From an uncultured Anaerovibrio sp. (GTDB lineage: Bacteria > Bacillota > Negativicutes > Selenomonadales > Selenomonadaceae): a stretch of DNA of 19,487 nucleotides. The stretch spans positions 1-19,487 of the forward strand of contig CACZYN010000013.1 in assembly GCA_902785445.1 (NCBI GenBank), given 5' to 3'. A model generated the notes under the pieces. It ran no database searches. It saw nothing but the letters and a program-made list of their open reading frames with translations, and was not told the DNA's origin. Both the position numbers and the translations under genes were made by a program. Below are positions 1-7,902 of the stretch, in pieces. The stretch's first letter is position 1. Each line of letters begins with the position of its first letter.

Positions 1-784
1 CCACAATAGTCCGACTGTTATCCAGCAGAATGGTTGCTGTCCGACGCTGCTGATTCAGATTAATTACCTTGCCCTCGCCCTCAGCAGTAATAACCTTACT
101 TCCCTGGGTTGGTGGCTGAATCTTCACCCGCTTGTGGGCATTGCCACAATAGCACTCATTTTCATATTTCAGGCAACACATCAGACGACCGCATATACCA
201 GATATTTTAGTCGGATTAAGGGATAAGTTTTGATCCTTGGCCATACGAATGGAAACCGGCTCAAATTCACCCAAAAAAGTATTGCAGCATAAAGGACGGC
301 CGCAACAACCAATTCCTCCCATGAGCTTGGCCTCATCCCGGACACCAATCTGGCGAAGTTCAATACGGGTACGGAACACCGCCGCCAAATCCTTTACCAG
401 CTCCCGGAAATCGATACGACCATCTGCTGTAAAATAGAAAATAATCTTATTTACGTCAAAGGTGTACTCCACCTGAACCAGCTTCATTGGCAAACCGTGA
501 TTCTTGATTTTTTCCTCACAAATATCAAAAGCTTCCTGCTCTTTGTGGGCATTATCAATTACCTTGTTGCGGTCTGCTTCAGTGGCCTTTCTAAGCACTT
601 CCTTTAACGGCAATACCACATCACTGTCCGGCACTTCCCGAGGGCCAATTACTGCAGTACCATACTCGATGCCCCGGGCAGTTTCTACAATAACATCATC
701 ATTGGTATTAATATCCAGTTCCCCTGGGCTAAAATAATATATCTTTCCTGCTCGCTTAAAGCGAACGCCTACTACTGTCTGCAC
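1..784 (-). CDS. ricT: RicT/YaaT, PSP1-domain regulatory iron-sulfur protein (3' end cut off)
   Basis: The first 261 codons are present; the C-terminus lies beyond base 1. I translated this by hand from the GTG at 784, one base after the holB stop, with GGAGG six bases upstream. The protein is a PSP1-domain protein. It shows the cysteine-rich signatures GGIGCCGRPLCC (Cys160, 161, 166, 167) and GICGRLMCC (Cys198, 203, 204), then Cys211 and Cys213. In the family, RicT forms the RicA-RicF-RicT (YmcA-YlbF-YaaT) complex that carries [4Fe-4S] clusters and helps RNase Y mature transcripts, and it affects competence, biofilm formation and sporulation in Bacillus. Following yaaR and holB is the usual Bacillota order. 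Identity is secure; the exact role in this organism is inferred. Confidence 0.93.
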   Translation of the reverse strand, partial: MQTVVGVRFKRAGKIYYFSPGELDINTNDDVIVETARGIEYGTAVIGPREVPDSDVVLPLKEVLRKATEADRNKVIDNAHKEQEAFDICEEKIKNHGLPMKLVQVEYTFDVNKIIFYFTADGRIDFRELVKDLAAVFRTRIELRQIGVRDEAKLMGGIGCCGRPLCCNTFLGEFEPVSIRMAKDQNLSLNPTKISGICGRLMCCLKYENECYCGNAHKRVKIQPPTQGSKVITAEGEGKVINLNQQRRTATILLDNSRTIV

Positions 785-785
785 T

Positions 786-1796
786 TTAATCCTCCAATAA
801 ATCCTTCACTTTTATAATAAAGCTTTCCATCATTAGCCGAAGGCTAACGCTGTAGCGAAGTCGTCCCTGATATTCTCTGGCCAGCTTCAACAGTCTGATT
901 AGCTCAAGCTGGGTCAACTGACCGGTAAAATCATTAATTTTTCTTATGTCAATCTGATTGTACAAGGGCACCTGACTACCGCTATATAGTACCAGCTGGT
1001 CCCTAATCAGCATTATATAAAAACTAAACCACTGCTTTAGCTGCCCCTTATCATAGCTTCCTAATTTTTTCCCCTCGTTCCAAACCGCTTCCATGTCCAG
1101 TCTTTTTTCTGTACAGGCAGAAAAAAACTGCATGGCCGCCTGCTGCAAGGAAATTCCTTCCTCATCATTAAGAAGCATAGCCTGATGCACGCTACCATCG
1201 GCAAAACCAGCCAAATAGTCAGCCTTATCCTTGGAAATTCCCTGCTGTTCCAGCACTGAACTAATTACGTCAGCACTTAATCCGGCAAATTCTTCCCGTG
1301 TGCACCTTGATATGATGGTATCCAGCAATGCCATAACAGAATTGGTTATCAAGATAAAATATATCTCTTCCCCCGGCTCTTCAATTGTCTTCAAAAGACA
1401 GTTAGAAGCGGCCTCGTTCATTGTTTGAGCATCATCGATAATCACCACACGTTGCCGGGACAAAATAGGCAATCTGGCTATTTTCTCCTGCATTCCCCGT
1501 ATAGCATCGATTCTAATAACCCCAGAGCCTGCTTTTACTTCTGGAAGGACCTGAAAAAAATCCGGATGAATATCCGCCAATAAGGCTTTACAGGACGGAC
1601 ATTCCCCACAAGCAGTCCCATGGACTGGGTTGTGACATAAAATAGCCCCAGCCAAGGCCTGGGCTACCTTTTTTTTGCCAATTCCATCTATACCACAAAA
1701 AAGCATAGCGTGTGGCACCTTATTCTCACGGCAAAGAAGCTTCAGCCGGTCAATATTACCTTGATGCCCAACAATACTGTTCCATAAAATATTCAT
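786..1796 (-). CDS. holB: DNA polymerase III subunit delta' (clamp loader)
   Basis: This 336-residue protein is the delta' subunit of the clamp-loader complex, which opens the beta sliding clamp and loads it on primed DNA. It has an AAA+ fold with a degenerate P-loop, GIDGIGKKK, at residues 35-43 (Lys replaces the usual Thr/Ser after the Lys). The zinc module has Cys54, Cys63, Cys66 and Cys69, and the SRC motif (ISRC) is near residue 165. The family is usually 300-340 residues, so it is full length. Its ATG overlaps the yaaR stop (TAATG), and its stop is one base before the ricT GTG, so translation of all three is probably coupled. A degenerate P-loop fits delta', which does not need to hydrolyse ATP. 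Confidence 0.95.
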   Translation of the reverse strand: MNILWNSIVGHQGNIDRLKLLCRENKVPHAMLFCGIDGIGKKKVAQALAGAILCHNPVHGTACGECPSCKALLADIHPDFFQVLPEVKAGSGVIRIDAIRGMQEKIARLPILSRQRVVIIDDAQTMNEAASNCLLKTIEEPGEEIYFILITNSVMALLDTIISRCTREEFAGLSADVISSVLEQQGISKDKADYLAGFADGSVHQAMLLNDEEGISLQQAAMQFFSACTEKRLDMEAVWNEGKKLGSYDKGQLKQWFSFYIMLIRDQLVLYSGSQVPLYNQIDIRKINDFTGQLTQLELIRLLKLAREYQGRLRYSVSLRLMMESFIIKVKDLLED

Positions 1797-2242
1797 TACA
1801 TATATAAATCCACTAACATGCCACGAATAGCATCATGACTGGCCACTACATCCAACTGATCAGCCTGGCCCAGACGAATTTTCTCCGCCATATTCTCCAG
1901 CTCGGTATCAATCTTGCGCACTGTGGTATATACCTTCTGACGACCCATACGATCCCAGCCAGTCTGGGAAGAAACGTCATACATCTGGCTTACCACAGAG
2001 CTGACAAAGGTCTTTATCAAGCTCCGATAGTCCCTTAACTCCTCATAGGTAGGGGTTTTGGTTAATCTTGCCCCCTGCTCATCAATCTGATCCAAAAGCC
2101 GCTGCAGCTGCTCATGGGAAGCACTACTGCGTTGATCTTCCAATTCAGAAGAAAAATCTGACTCCATGGCATTGGTCCGCCGAGTGGCTTCATGGCTCAT
2201 GGATGACACCGATTGTCTAGTGCCCAAGCCTTCTATCTTCAT
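1796..2242 (-). CDS. yaaR: YaaR-family protein (DUF327)
   Basis: This small, mostly helical protein has about 148 residues from the chosen start. The DUF327 family is recognised from the C-terminal half (EELRDYRSLIKTF, then RKIDTELENMAEKI) and from its place directly before holB, as in Bacillus. Family function is unknown. I prefer the ATG at 2242 over the in-frame GTG at 2251, because AGGTGAT lies at a proper distance from the ATG and overlaps the GTG itself. The N-terminal 45 residues are polar and Ser/Glu-rich and look disordered. The stop overlaps the holB ATG by one base. A promoter is predicted about 190 bases upstream, giving a long leader that contains the 129-bp repeat. Confidence 0.85.
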   Translation of the reverse strand: MKIEGLGTRQSVSSMSHEATRRTNAMESDFSSELEDQRSSASHEQLQRLLDQIDEQGARLTKTPTYEELRDYRSLIKTFVSSVVSQMYDVSSQTGWDRMGRQKVYTTVRKIDTELENMAEKIRLGQADQLDVVASHDAIRGMLVDLYM

Positions 2243-2268
2243 ATTGATCACCTGTTATCCATAAAACT

Positions 2269-2397
2269 AGTAAAATGAGACTTATTCAGTGGGAGCTTTG
2301 TACTCCCACTGAACTTAGCCGAATAAATCCTGAGCTTACGGGGGCTTGGCTCCCACCTTAGAGGACGGAGCCTTAGCATCCGTTAGCGTAGGGTAAA
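2269..2397. repeat. 129-bp structured repeat, copy 1
   Basis: This copy matches bases 17444-17572 in the same orientation at 122 of 129 positions with no gaps, and similarity stops sharply on both sides. It contains a perfect 11-bp hairpin (TTCAGTGGGAG, 7-base loop, CTCCCACTGAA, at 2285-2313). It also contains a second nested hairpin: ACGG..GCT pairs with AGC..CCGT around an inner GGCTCC/GGAGCC stem. No open reading frame or clear terminal inverted repeat is visible. It lies between the predicted yaaR promoter and the yaaR start, so it should be transcribed as part of the leader. Confidence 0.9.
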
Positions 2398-2428
2398 TAA
2401 CCTGTTTCGTGTATACATACCTATTATA

Positions 2429-2457
2429 AATATATCAGTTTTAATATAGCTTGGCAA
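2429..2457 (-). promoter_or_regulatory. Predicted sigma-70 type promoter of yaaR-holB-ricT
   Basis: Read on the minus strand, TTGCCA (2457-2452) is followed after 17 bases by TATATT (2434-2429), with a TG one base before it (extended -10). Transcription would begin near 2420 and run through repeat copy 1 before reaching yaaR. The call is by consensus match only. Confidence 0.6.
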
Positions 2458-2504
2458 TACTGGTATAGGTCATTTTCCATTAAAAGGTGTATATGATACA
2501 GGCA

Positions 2505-2554
2505 AATAAAAAAGTGCCAGAAAATGATACAATTAGTACAGTTTCTCTGGCACT
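2505..2554 (-). terminator. Intrinsic terminator of serA
   Basis: On the minus strand AGTGCCAGA (2554-2546) and TCTGGCACT (2521-2513) form a 9-bp stem with a 24-base loop, followed directly by a run of six T. It begins 15 bases after the serA stop. Confidence 0.82.
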
Positions 2555-2568
2555 ATATTTCAGTATAC

Positions 2569-4149
2569 TTATTTAAACATAATCATCTTGGCATCAAAGA
2601 TTTCTTCCATGGAAGTGACGAGCTTAAGCACATCGGCAGGCACCTCGCTGTCCAAGGTAAGAATCATCAGATTTACATTTTCCTTGCCTGTGGTGGATAC
2701 ATGCATGCCAGAAATATTTACCCCAGCGGCCCCCATAATAGAACCTATCTGACCGATTACGCCAGGACGGTTGTTGTGTGGGCACAACAGCCAGCAACGA
2801 CGCGGTGCAACATCCATTCTGACACCGTCGATTTCCACAATACGGGCTTTGTCGCCGAAGAGAGTACCCATAATACTTACACTCTTGTTCTTACCGGCAG
2901 TAACAGTTACGGTAACGGTATTGGCGAAACGCTCCGTATTCTTGTTCTTAACCTCACTAACTTTGATATTACGCTGCTTGGCCAAACCAGGGGCATTTAC
3001 AAAGTTCACAGCATCGTCCAGCTCGGCGTTTAAAATACCCTTTAATACCGCGGTAGTAATCATACGGGTGCTTACATCGGCAATTTCCCCGTTATAAGTA
3101 ACATCCAGCTTCTTGATACCGCCTTCAACCAAGGCCCGTGCTGCACAGCCCAACCGCTCTGCCAAATCGAAATAAGGAGAAATAACATTCATTACCTGCT
3201 GAGAAACCGGTGCCATATTTACCGCTGTCATGACAGGCTCCCCATTAAGGGCCGCCTTTATTCCCTGGGCCACGTCTACAGCTACACCTACCTGGGCTTC
3301 CACGGTAGATGCCCCCAAATGTGGAGTTACGTAAATTCCCTTAACCCCCAACAATGGGTGATCCGCCGGAATAGGTTCACTGGTAAATACGTCAACAGCC
3401 GCACCAGCCACCTGACCGTCCAGCACAGCATCCCGCAAGTCTTCCTCTACGATAATGCCGCCCCGGGCACAGTTAACCAACCGCACACCTTTCTTCATTT
3501 TATACATAGCTTCCTTGTCAATCATGCCCCGGGTGCTATCAGTCAATGGCATGTGTACGGTGATAAAATCCGATTTAGTAATAACATCATCAAAGGTGCC
3601 CACTTCCACACCAATATCCTTGGCGTACTCTTCATTAATATATGGGTCATAACCGATAACCTTCATTTCAAAACCAACAGCCCGCTTAGCTACCCCACTG
3701 CCAATCCGGCCCATGCCGATTACTCCCAAAGTCTTTCCCTTTAATTCCACACCAGTGTACTGTTTACGGTTCCATTCGCCCTTCTGTAAAGTTTCATTGG
3801 CAATTGGAATATGACGGGCCATAGCCAACAGCATGGCCAGGGTATGCTCCGTTGCGGCGTTGGTATTTCCTCCCGGAGAATTAATAACAATAATCCCCTT
3901 GTCTGTAGCCGCTGCCACATCTATATTATCTACGCCTACACCAGCCCGACCAATAATCTTCAGATTTTTTGCCGCTGCAATAACTTCCGCAGTAACCTTG
4001 GATGCTGAACGCACTATAAGAGCATCAAAATCCGGAATAAGCGCCAATAATTCCTCGGCTGGCAGTTTATCCTTTATTACACATTCAAAATCATCCTTTA
4101 AAATATCCACAGCTGTCTGGGATACGCCATCTGCAATTAAAACCTTCAT
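2569..4149 (-). CDS. serA: D-3-phosphoglycerate dehydrogenase
   Basis: This 526-residue protein catalyses the first committed step of serine synthesis, NAD-dependent oxidation of 3-phosphoglycerate to 3-phosphohydroxypyruvate, in the cytoplasm. The nucleotide-binding loop GMGRIG is at residues 145-150. The catalytic Arg229 (CARGG), Glu258 (TSEP) and His277 (TPHLGAST) are all present. Residues about 315-450 form the intervening allosteric substrate-binding domain, and the last ~75 residues form an ACT domain (NRPGVIGQIGSIM), the usual serine-sensing module. This is the long bacterial type and full length. GGAGG lies seven bases before the ATG. It is divergent from serC, has its own promoter at 4194-4222, and ends at a clear terminator. 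Confidence 0.97.
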   Translation of the reverse strand: MKVLIADGVSQTAVDILKDDFECVIKDKLPAEELLALIPDFDALIVRSASKVTAEVIAAAKNLKIIGRAGVGVDNIDVAAATDKGIIVINSPGGNTNAATEHTLAMLLAMARHIPIANETLQKGEWNRKQYTGVELKGKTLGVIGMGRIGSGVAKRAVGFEMKVIGYDPYINEEYAKDIGVEVGTFDDVITKSDFITVHMPLTDSTRGMIDKEAMYKMKKGVRLVNCARGGIIVEEDLRDAVLDGQVAGAAVDVFTSEPIPADHPLLGVKGIYVTPHLGASTVEAQVGVAVDVAQGIKAALNGEPVMTAVNMAPVSQQVMNVISPYFDLAERLGCAARALVEGGIKKLDVTYNGEIADVSTRMITTAVLKGILNAELDDAVNFVNAPGLAKQRNIKVSEVKNKNTERFANTVTVTVTAGKNKSVSIMGTLFGDKARIVEIDGVRMDVAPRRCWLLCPHNNRPGVIGQIGSIMGAAGVNISGMHVSTTGKENVNLMILTLDSEVPADVLKLVTSMEEIFDAKMIMFK

Positions 4150-4193
4150 TATTCAGCCTCCTAATCATTGTGCTTATTGTATTCATACAAAAT

Positions 4194-4222
4194 ATTTTAG
4201 AATATACATTAAGAAAAATCAA
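4194..4222 (-). promoter_or_regulatory. Predicted serA promoter
   Basis: On the minus strand TTGATT (4222-4217) is followed after exactly 17 bases by TAAAAT (4199-4194). This is a close sigma-70 match and would give a leader of about 40 bases before serA. Confidence 0.6.
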
Positions 4223-4266
4223 GTGTATTCTCAATGAATACTTTTGGTGAACACCTATTCATTATC

Positions 4267-4296
4267 TTGACGGTTACCTGTAAACTGATGTAAAAT
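4267..4296 (+). promoter_or_regulatory. Predicted serC promoter
   Basis: TTGACG (4267-4272) is followed after 18 bases by TAAAAT (4291-4296). It points toward serC, with a start site expected near 4303 and a leader of about 64 bases. Confidence 0.6.
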
Positions 4297-4366
4297 ATTT
4301 TGTGATGATTTTAACAAAAATCCTTTATTAATAAGGATAATTGGATATTTTAAGGGGGTCAATCAA

Positions 4367-5458
4367 TTGGAAGCAAATCGTATCTACAACTTTAATCCTG
4401 GTCCTTCCATGTTGCCATTGGAAGTACTGAAAGAGGCTCAGGCTGAGTTTTTAAATTTCCAGGAAACTGGTATGTCCATTTTGGAGATAAGTCACCGGGC
4501 CAAAGCATATGATGAGGTTCATAACCAGGCCAAAGCCGATATTTTGGAGCTGATGGGCTTGGGAGACGATTATGATGTACTGTTTATTCAGGGTGGTGCC
4601 AGTCTCCAGTTTGATATGATTCCCATGAACTTTGCTACTCCGGAAAAACGCGGTAACTACATTTTATCCGGCAGCTTCGCCACCAAAGCCTATAAAGAAG
4701 CCGAAATCCTCGGTCGTGGCTATGTGGCAGCCTCCAGCAAAGATCAGGACTTCAAGCATGTGCCAACTCAGGATGAAATAAAGCTTAGTGATGATGCAGC
4801 ATACCTCCATGTTTGCTACAACAACACCATCTATGGTACTGAATACCATTATATTCCGGAAACCGGCAATGTACCTCTTATAGCGGATATGTCCTCGGAT
4901 ATTCTGTCCCGGCCACTGGATTTTTCCAAGTTCAGCTTCATATATGCCGGAGTACAAAAAAATCTCGGACCAGCCGGTGTAGTACTGGTGGTAGCCAAGA
5001 AATCCATGCTGGAAAAGAGCCCAGAGGGTCTGCCAACTATGCTGAAATATGAGACTTTCTATAATAAGAATTCTCTTTACAATACACCACCAGCTTTCTG
5101 TATTTACATGGTGGGTAAAACAGCCAAATGGCTCAAATCCAAGGGTGGACTTAAGGCTATGGCAGAAGTCAACAAGAAGAAAGCAGCATTAGTATATGAT
5201 GCCATCGATAGCAGTGACGGTTTCTACAGGGGACATGCAGATAAAGACAGCCGTTCCTTTATGAATGTTACCTTCCGTTTGCCTAGTGAAGAGTTGGAAA
5301 AGAAGTTTGCTGCTGAAGCTTTGGAGAACGGCCTCAGCGGCGTAAAGGGACATCGCAGTGTGGGTGGTATGCGTACTTCTATCTACAATGCTATGCCATA
5401 CGAAGGCTGTGAAAAGCTGGCTGATTTTATGAAGAAGTTCAAGGCAGCCAACAGTTAA
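4367..5458 (+). CDS. serC: Phosphoserine aminotransferase
   Basis: This PLP enzyme moves the amino group of glutamate to 3-phosphohydroxypyruvate, the step after SerA. At 363 residues it is full length for the family. The typical N-terminus YNFNPGPS is at residues 7-14. The PLP-binding lysine is Lys198 in VQKNLGPAG, and HRSVGGMRTSIYNAMP near the C-terminus is the usual family end. The start is TTG: AAGGGGG lies eight bases before it, no ATG or GTG lies in frame upstream, and the protein begins at the expected distance from the conserved motif. It is divergent from serA and ends at a strong hairpin shared with the convergent gene downstream. Confidence 0.96.
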   Translation: MEANRIYNFNPGPSMLPLEVLKEAQAEFLNFQETGMSILEISHRAKAYDEVHNQAKADILELMGLGDDYDVLFIQGGASLQFDMIPMNFATPEKRGNYILSGSFATKAYKEAEILGRGYVAASSKDQDFKHVPTQDEIKLSDDAAYLHVCYNNTIYGTEYHYIPETGNVPLIADMSSDILSRPLDFSKFSFIYAGVQKNLGPAGVVLVVAKKSMLEKSPEGLPTMLKYETFYNKNSLYNTPPAFCIYMVGKTAKWLKSKGGLKAMAEVNKKKAALVYDAIDSSDGFYRGHADKDSRSFMNVTFRLPSEELEKKFAAEALENGLSGVKGHRSVGGMRTSIYNAMPYEGCEKLADFMKKFKAANS

Positions 5459-5478
5459 TATCATACAAAAACACCAAA

Positions 5479-5501
5479 GGCGGGAGCATGACGCTCCCGC
5501 C
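5479..5501. terminator. Bidirectional terminator hairpin between serC and the DUF4127 gene
   Basis: A perfect 9-bp GC-rich stem (GGCGGGAGC / GCTCCCGCC) with a five-base loop lies between two convergent genes. The plus side is followed by T-rich CTTAATTTAT. The minus side is followed by TTTGGTGTTTTTG. It probably ends transcription from both directions. Confidence 0.8.
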
Positions 5502-5503
5502 TC

Positions 5504-7195
5504 TTAATTTATGCGTATTCTTGCTTCAAACAACCGACTCCATGGATTGGTAACCTGTAAATTTTTAATATACTCATTTGCTGGAAGATTGCGCTCAGCA
5601 AATAATTGCAACAGACCAGTAGCTCGCCACTCAACCCGGTCTTTATCCGCCCCCAGCCTGGAATACAGACCTGCGCCTTCAAACCAGGACAGTTGTCTGG
5701 CTACAGTCTGCCGTACATTGGCCTGATAGCCCCAATCATCCAGGTAACGTATGGTAAGCAGCTGATTTTTGTCCGCTGCCCCCATTCCCTTGGCCAATAC
5801 GCCCTGAGCCAAGGCAAATCCGACACTGTTAGTAGGAGTATTCCAGCCGGCATAAGATTGCACATCATATAGCAAATGCCGCCTGCTCAGCTCCGCCATC
5901 AAAGCATTATCTGAACCATTAACAAAGGAAATATCCGCTATGCTGACACGATAACCATCCTTGACTGCACCCTGCACCATATCAGCAAAATACCTCACTC
6001 CAGAAGTAAGAACGGTGCTATTGCTATACCAATTAGCCCCCGGGGATTCCCCATTAGGGCTGGTATTAACCAACAGCAGTAAATCCACCTTGTCTGCGGA
6101 TTCCGAATAGTGTCCTCCCAGGAGCTTTACATGTTCCCGCACCGTTGTATCAATAGGTTCATCGGAATAGGCCGGGATCGTAGTAGTGCCATTACCCCAA
6201 TTATACTGGGCCGATACCACCGGATACTTGCTTTTTATATCATTTACCGCCCGGGTCAGCATCAACATGCCTACCTCATCTATTCCCGCCAAATTATGTA
6301 CTTTAGTTGCCCCTAACTTTTGGGTAAACTCTTTAAGATGTCGGCTTTCCATATGGGTCTGGGACCAGGCAGCATTATCATCCCTGCCTAAGGCCAGACA
6401 TTCAAAGACATTGTCCTTGGCTAACTTCAATAGTTCCTGATTTATCTTGAAATTCTTTTCCCGCCGACCGAACCAGTCTTTAACATATTCTTCCGGGATA
6501 AGCTCCTGTAAAAAGGCCTTTTCCTTTTCCTCAGACTTAGTCAGTTGTTTTACATCAGCCTTATCGGCCAAAACCGAATACCGGAATATATCCAAGCCAT
6601 ATTGCTTATAGTAGTCCGGTTCTTCCGTGCCGGAGTGTTCCCCCGATGCCGGAGTCCGCATAATGGAAGAAAATACATAAAGCTTGGCTTTGGGATAAGC
6701 TTTCTTGTATTTGGCAAATCTTTCCACCCGTGGCTTTAACTTGCTTTCCGAATACTTATGCTTTCTGGAACCAACTAAACTGCCATAAATCATACTATCA
6801 GCGGAAATGACCATAGCCCTTATTTCCGGATCAACATCTCTAACCGGAGCTTTGGATTTGTTGGCCTTTATTTCTGCCTTGGTGGGCTTACGATAAACAG
6901 TGGAGTTTTCCTCCAGCCATTCCCACAGCTTATCTGAGTCCCCCATATTTTCCCGATTACCCAACAAATCTTCAGGAGGGACCACCACTTGATAGCCCAG
7001 CTTTCTAATAGTATCAGCCGTCATCTCATCTGACACTGGCCGATTATCGTGGGGAATAAAAATTATCTTCCCCTTGGCAATACCATTATTATATAATTCC
7101 GCCTTATCTCCGGTATGACTCTTGGACGCAGCAAAAGCCTCAACTGACACCATAAGACACAGGAGACACATCAATAAAAAAATAATTTTTTTCAT
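5504..7195 (-). CDS. Exported DUF4127-family protein
   Basis: This 563-residue protein has a signal peptide (MKK, hydrophobic residues 4-18, AFA cleavage near residue 23), so it should act outside the cytoplasmic membrane. The DUF4127 family is recognised from the N-terminal FIPHDNRPVS (residues 46-55), the ISADSMIYGSLVGSR block, LGRDDNAAWSQTH, GIDEVGML, and the C-terminal FVNGSDNAL and YAGWNTPTN segments. The conserved Asp, His and Asn residues suggest an enzyme, but family function is unknown. It is the last gene of the run, 14 bases after the DUF2993-like gene. The only ribosome site is a weak AGGCGAT. It ends a few bases before the bidirectional hairpin. Confidence 0.85.
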   Translation of the reverse strand: MKKIIFLLMCLLCLMVSVEAFAASKSHTGDKAELYNNGIAKGKIIFIPHDNRPVSDEMTADTIRKLGYQVVVPPEDLLGNRENMGDSDKLWEWLEENSTVYRKPTKAEIKANKSKAPVRDVDPEIRAMVISADSMIYGSLVGSRKHKYSESKLKPRVERFAKYKKAYPKAKLYVFSSIMRTPASGEHSGTEEPDYYKQYGLDIFRYSVLADKADVKQLTKSEEKEKAFLQELIPEEYVKDWFGRREKNFKINQELLKLAKDNVFECLALGRDDNAAWSQTHMESRHLKEFTQKLGATKVHNLAGIDEVGMLMLTRAVNDIKSKYPVVSAQYNWGNGTTTIPAYSDEPIDTTVREHVKLLGGHYSESADKVDLLLLVNTSPNGESPGANWYSNSTVLTSGVRYFADMVQGAVKDGYRVSIADISFVNGSDNALMAELSRRHLLYDVQSYAGWNTPTNSVGFALAQGVLAKGMGAADKNQLLTIRYLDDWGYQANVRQTVARQLSWFEGAGLYSRLGADKDRVEWRATGLLQLFAERNLPANEYIKNLQVTNPWSRLFEARIRIN

Positions 7196-7209
7196 TATAT
7201 TATCGCCTA

Positions 7210-7887
7210 TTATCTACGCACTGCATTTAAAATCATCTGTTTAATATCATCCGGTAAATCCACATTGGTCTTGAAGGTAATATATCCCTCATGCGGTGTA
7301 GCCGATTCAATGCTGAACATATCCAGCAATCGGTGCCCATGAATGTAGGTATTGGCTAATTCGCCCTTTTCCAGAGCTGGGCGAAAATCCACAGTGATAC
7401 GGTTGCCCTTTACCGTAGTAGGCATATCCTCGCCGATTTCGATTTTACCAAAGAGATTTTGCACCATGGATAAGGATACCCGAGAAATGAACCAGGAAGC
7501 CAGCCCGTGGTCTTTCAAGGCCCGCTCCTTTACCCGGAAGGTCATATGGGTGCCATTCACATCATGAACCATTTCCTCAATATAGCCAGATACCTCAATA
7601 CGTCCTACTTTTTTGGTGGTGGCCTTAATATTCACCTTGCCATTTTCCTGGGAGGCGATTTCCACCGCCGTAATATTCTTATCATTTCCGGCAATTCGCT
7701 CCGTCAAGGCATCATTTATTACCGAGTCCGGCACTGCAATACTACCATTTAAAATATCTACCAGAGATTCATGGGACCAGGTTTGCTGAATGACCCGCAC
7801 TACCGGTTCATAATCCTCGATAGCCTGGGCAATCTGCCCCCAATCCACACTGGCTGCCGCCTCAATTATCGCTGGTGGTAAATCCAT
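7210..7887 (-). CDS. DUF2993/LmeA-like protein
   Basis: This 225-residue protein has no signal peptide or membrane segment. The middle (residues about 55-150) alternates short beta-like stretches: INDALTERI, then NGKVNIKATTKKVGRIEVSG, then HMTFRVKERALKDHGLAS. This resembles DUF2993 (LmeA-type) proteins, which are thought to bind lipids. I make this family call from the pattern only. AAGGGA lies seven bases before the ATG. It lies between the DUF2225 and DUF4127 genes with gaps of about 15 bases on each side, so the three are almost certainly co-transcribed. Confidence 0.6.
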   Translation of the reverse strand: MDLPPAIIEAAASVDWGQIAQAIEDYEPVVRVIQQTWSHESLVDILNGSIAVPDSVINDALTERIAGNDKNITAVEIASQENGKVNIKATTKKVGRIEVSGYIEEMVHDVNGTHMTFRVKERALKDHGLASWFISRVSLSMVQNLFGKIEIGEDMPTTVKGNRITVDFRPALEKGELANTYIHGHRLLDMFSIESATPHEGYITFKTNVDLPDDIKQMILNAVRR

Positions 7888-7902
7888 ATCTGTTCCCTTC
7901 TA

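Larger units (their letters stand above)
4178..4303. promoter_or_regulatory. Shared serA-serC control region with mirrored -10 boxes and dyads
   Basis: The same 13-mer, TAAAATATTTTGT, begins at the -10 of both divergent promoters, each in its own reading direction (minus strand 4199-4187, plus strand 4291-4303). Two further dyads lie near serA: TGTATTCATACA at 4178-4189, and GTATTC-5 bases-GAATAC at 4225-4241, just upstream of the serA -35. These are candidate operator sites for a common regulator. AT-richness makes chance similarity possible. Confidence 0.45.

Noticed and set aside
2524..3744. Several plus-strand open frames of 65-169 codons across serA
   Set aside because: All are antisense to the unmistakable serA, with His/Thr/Asn-rich composition typical of a reverse frame.
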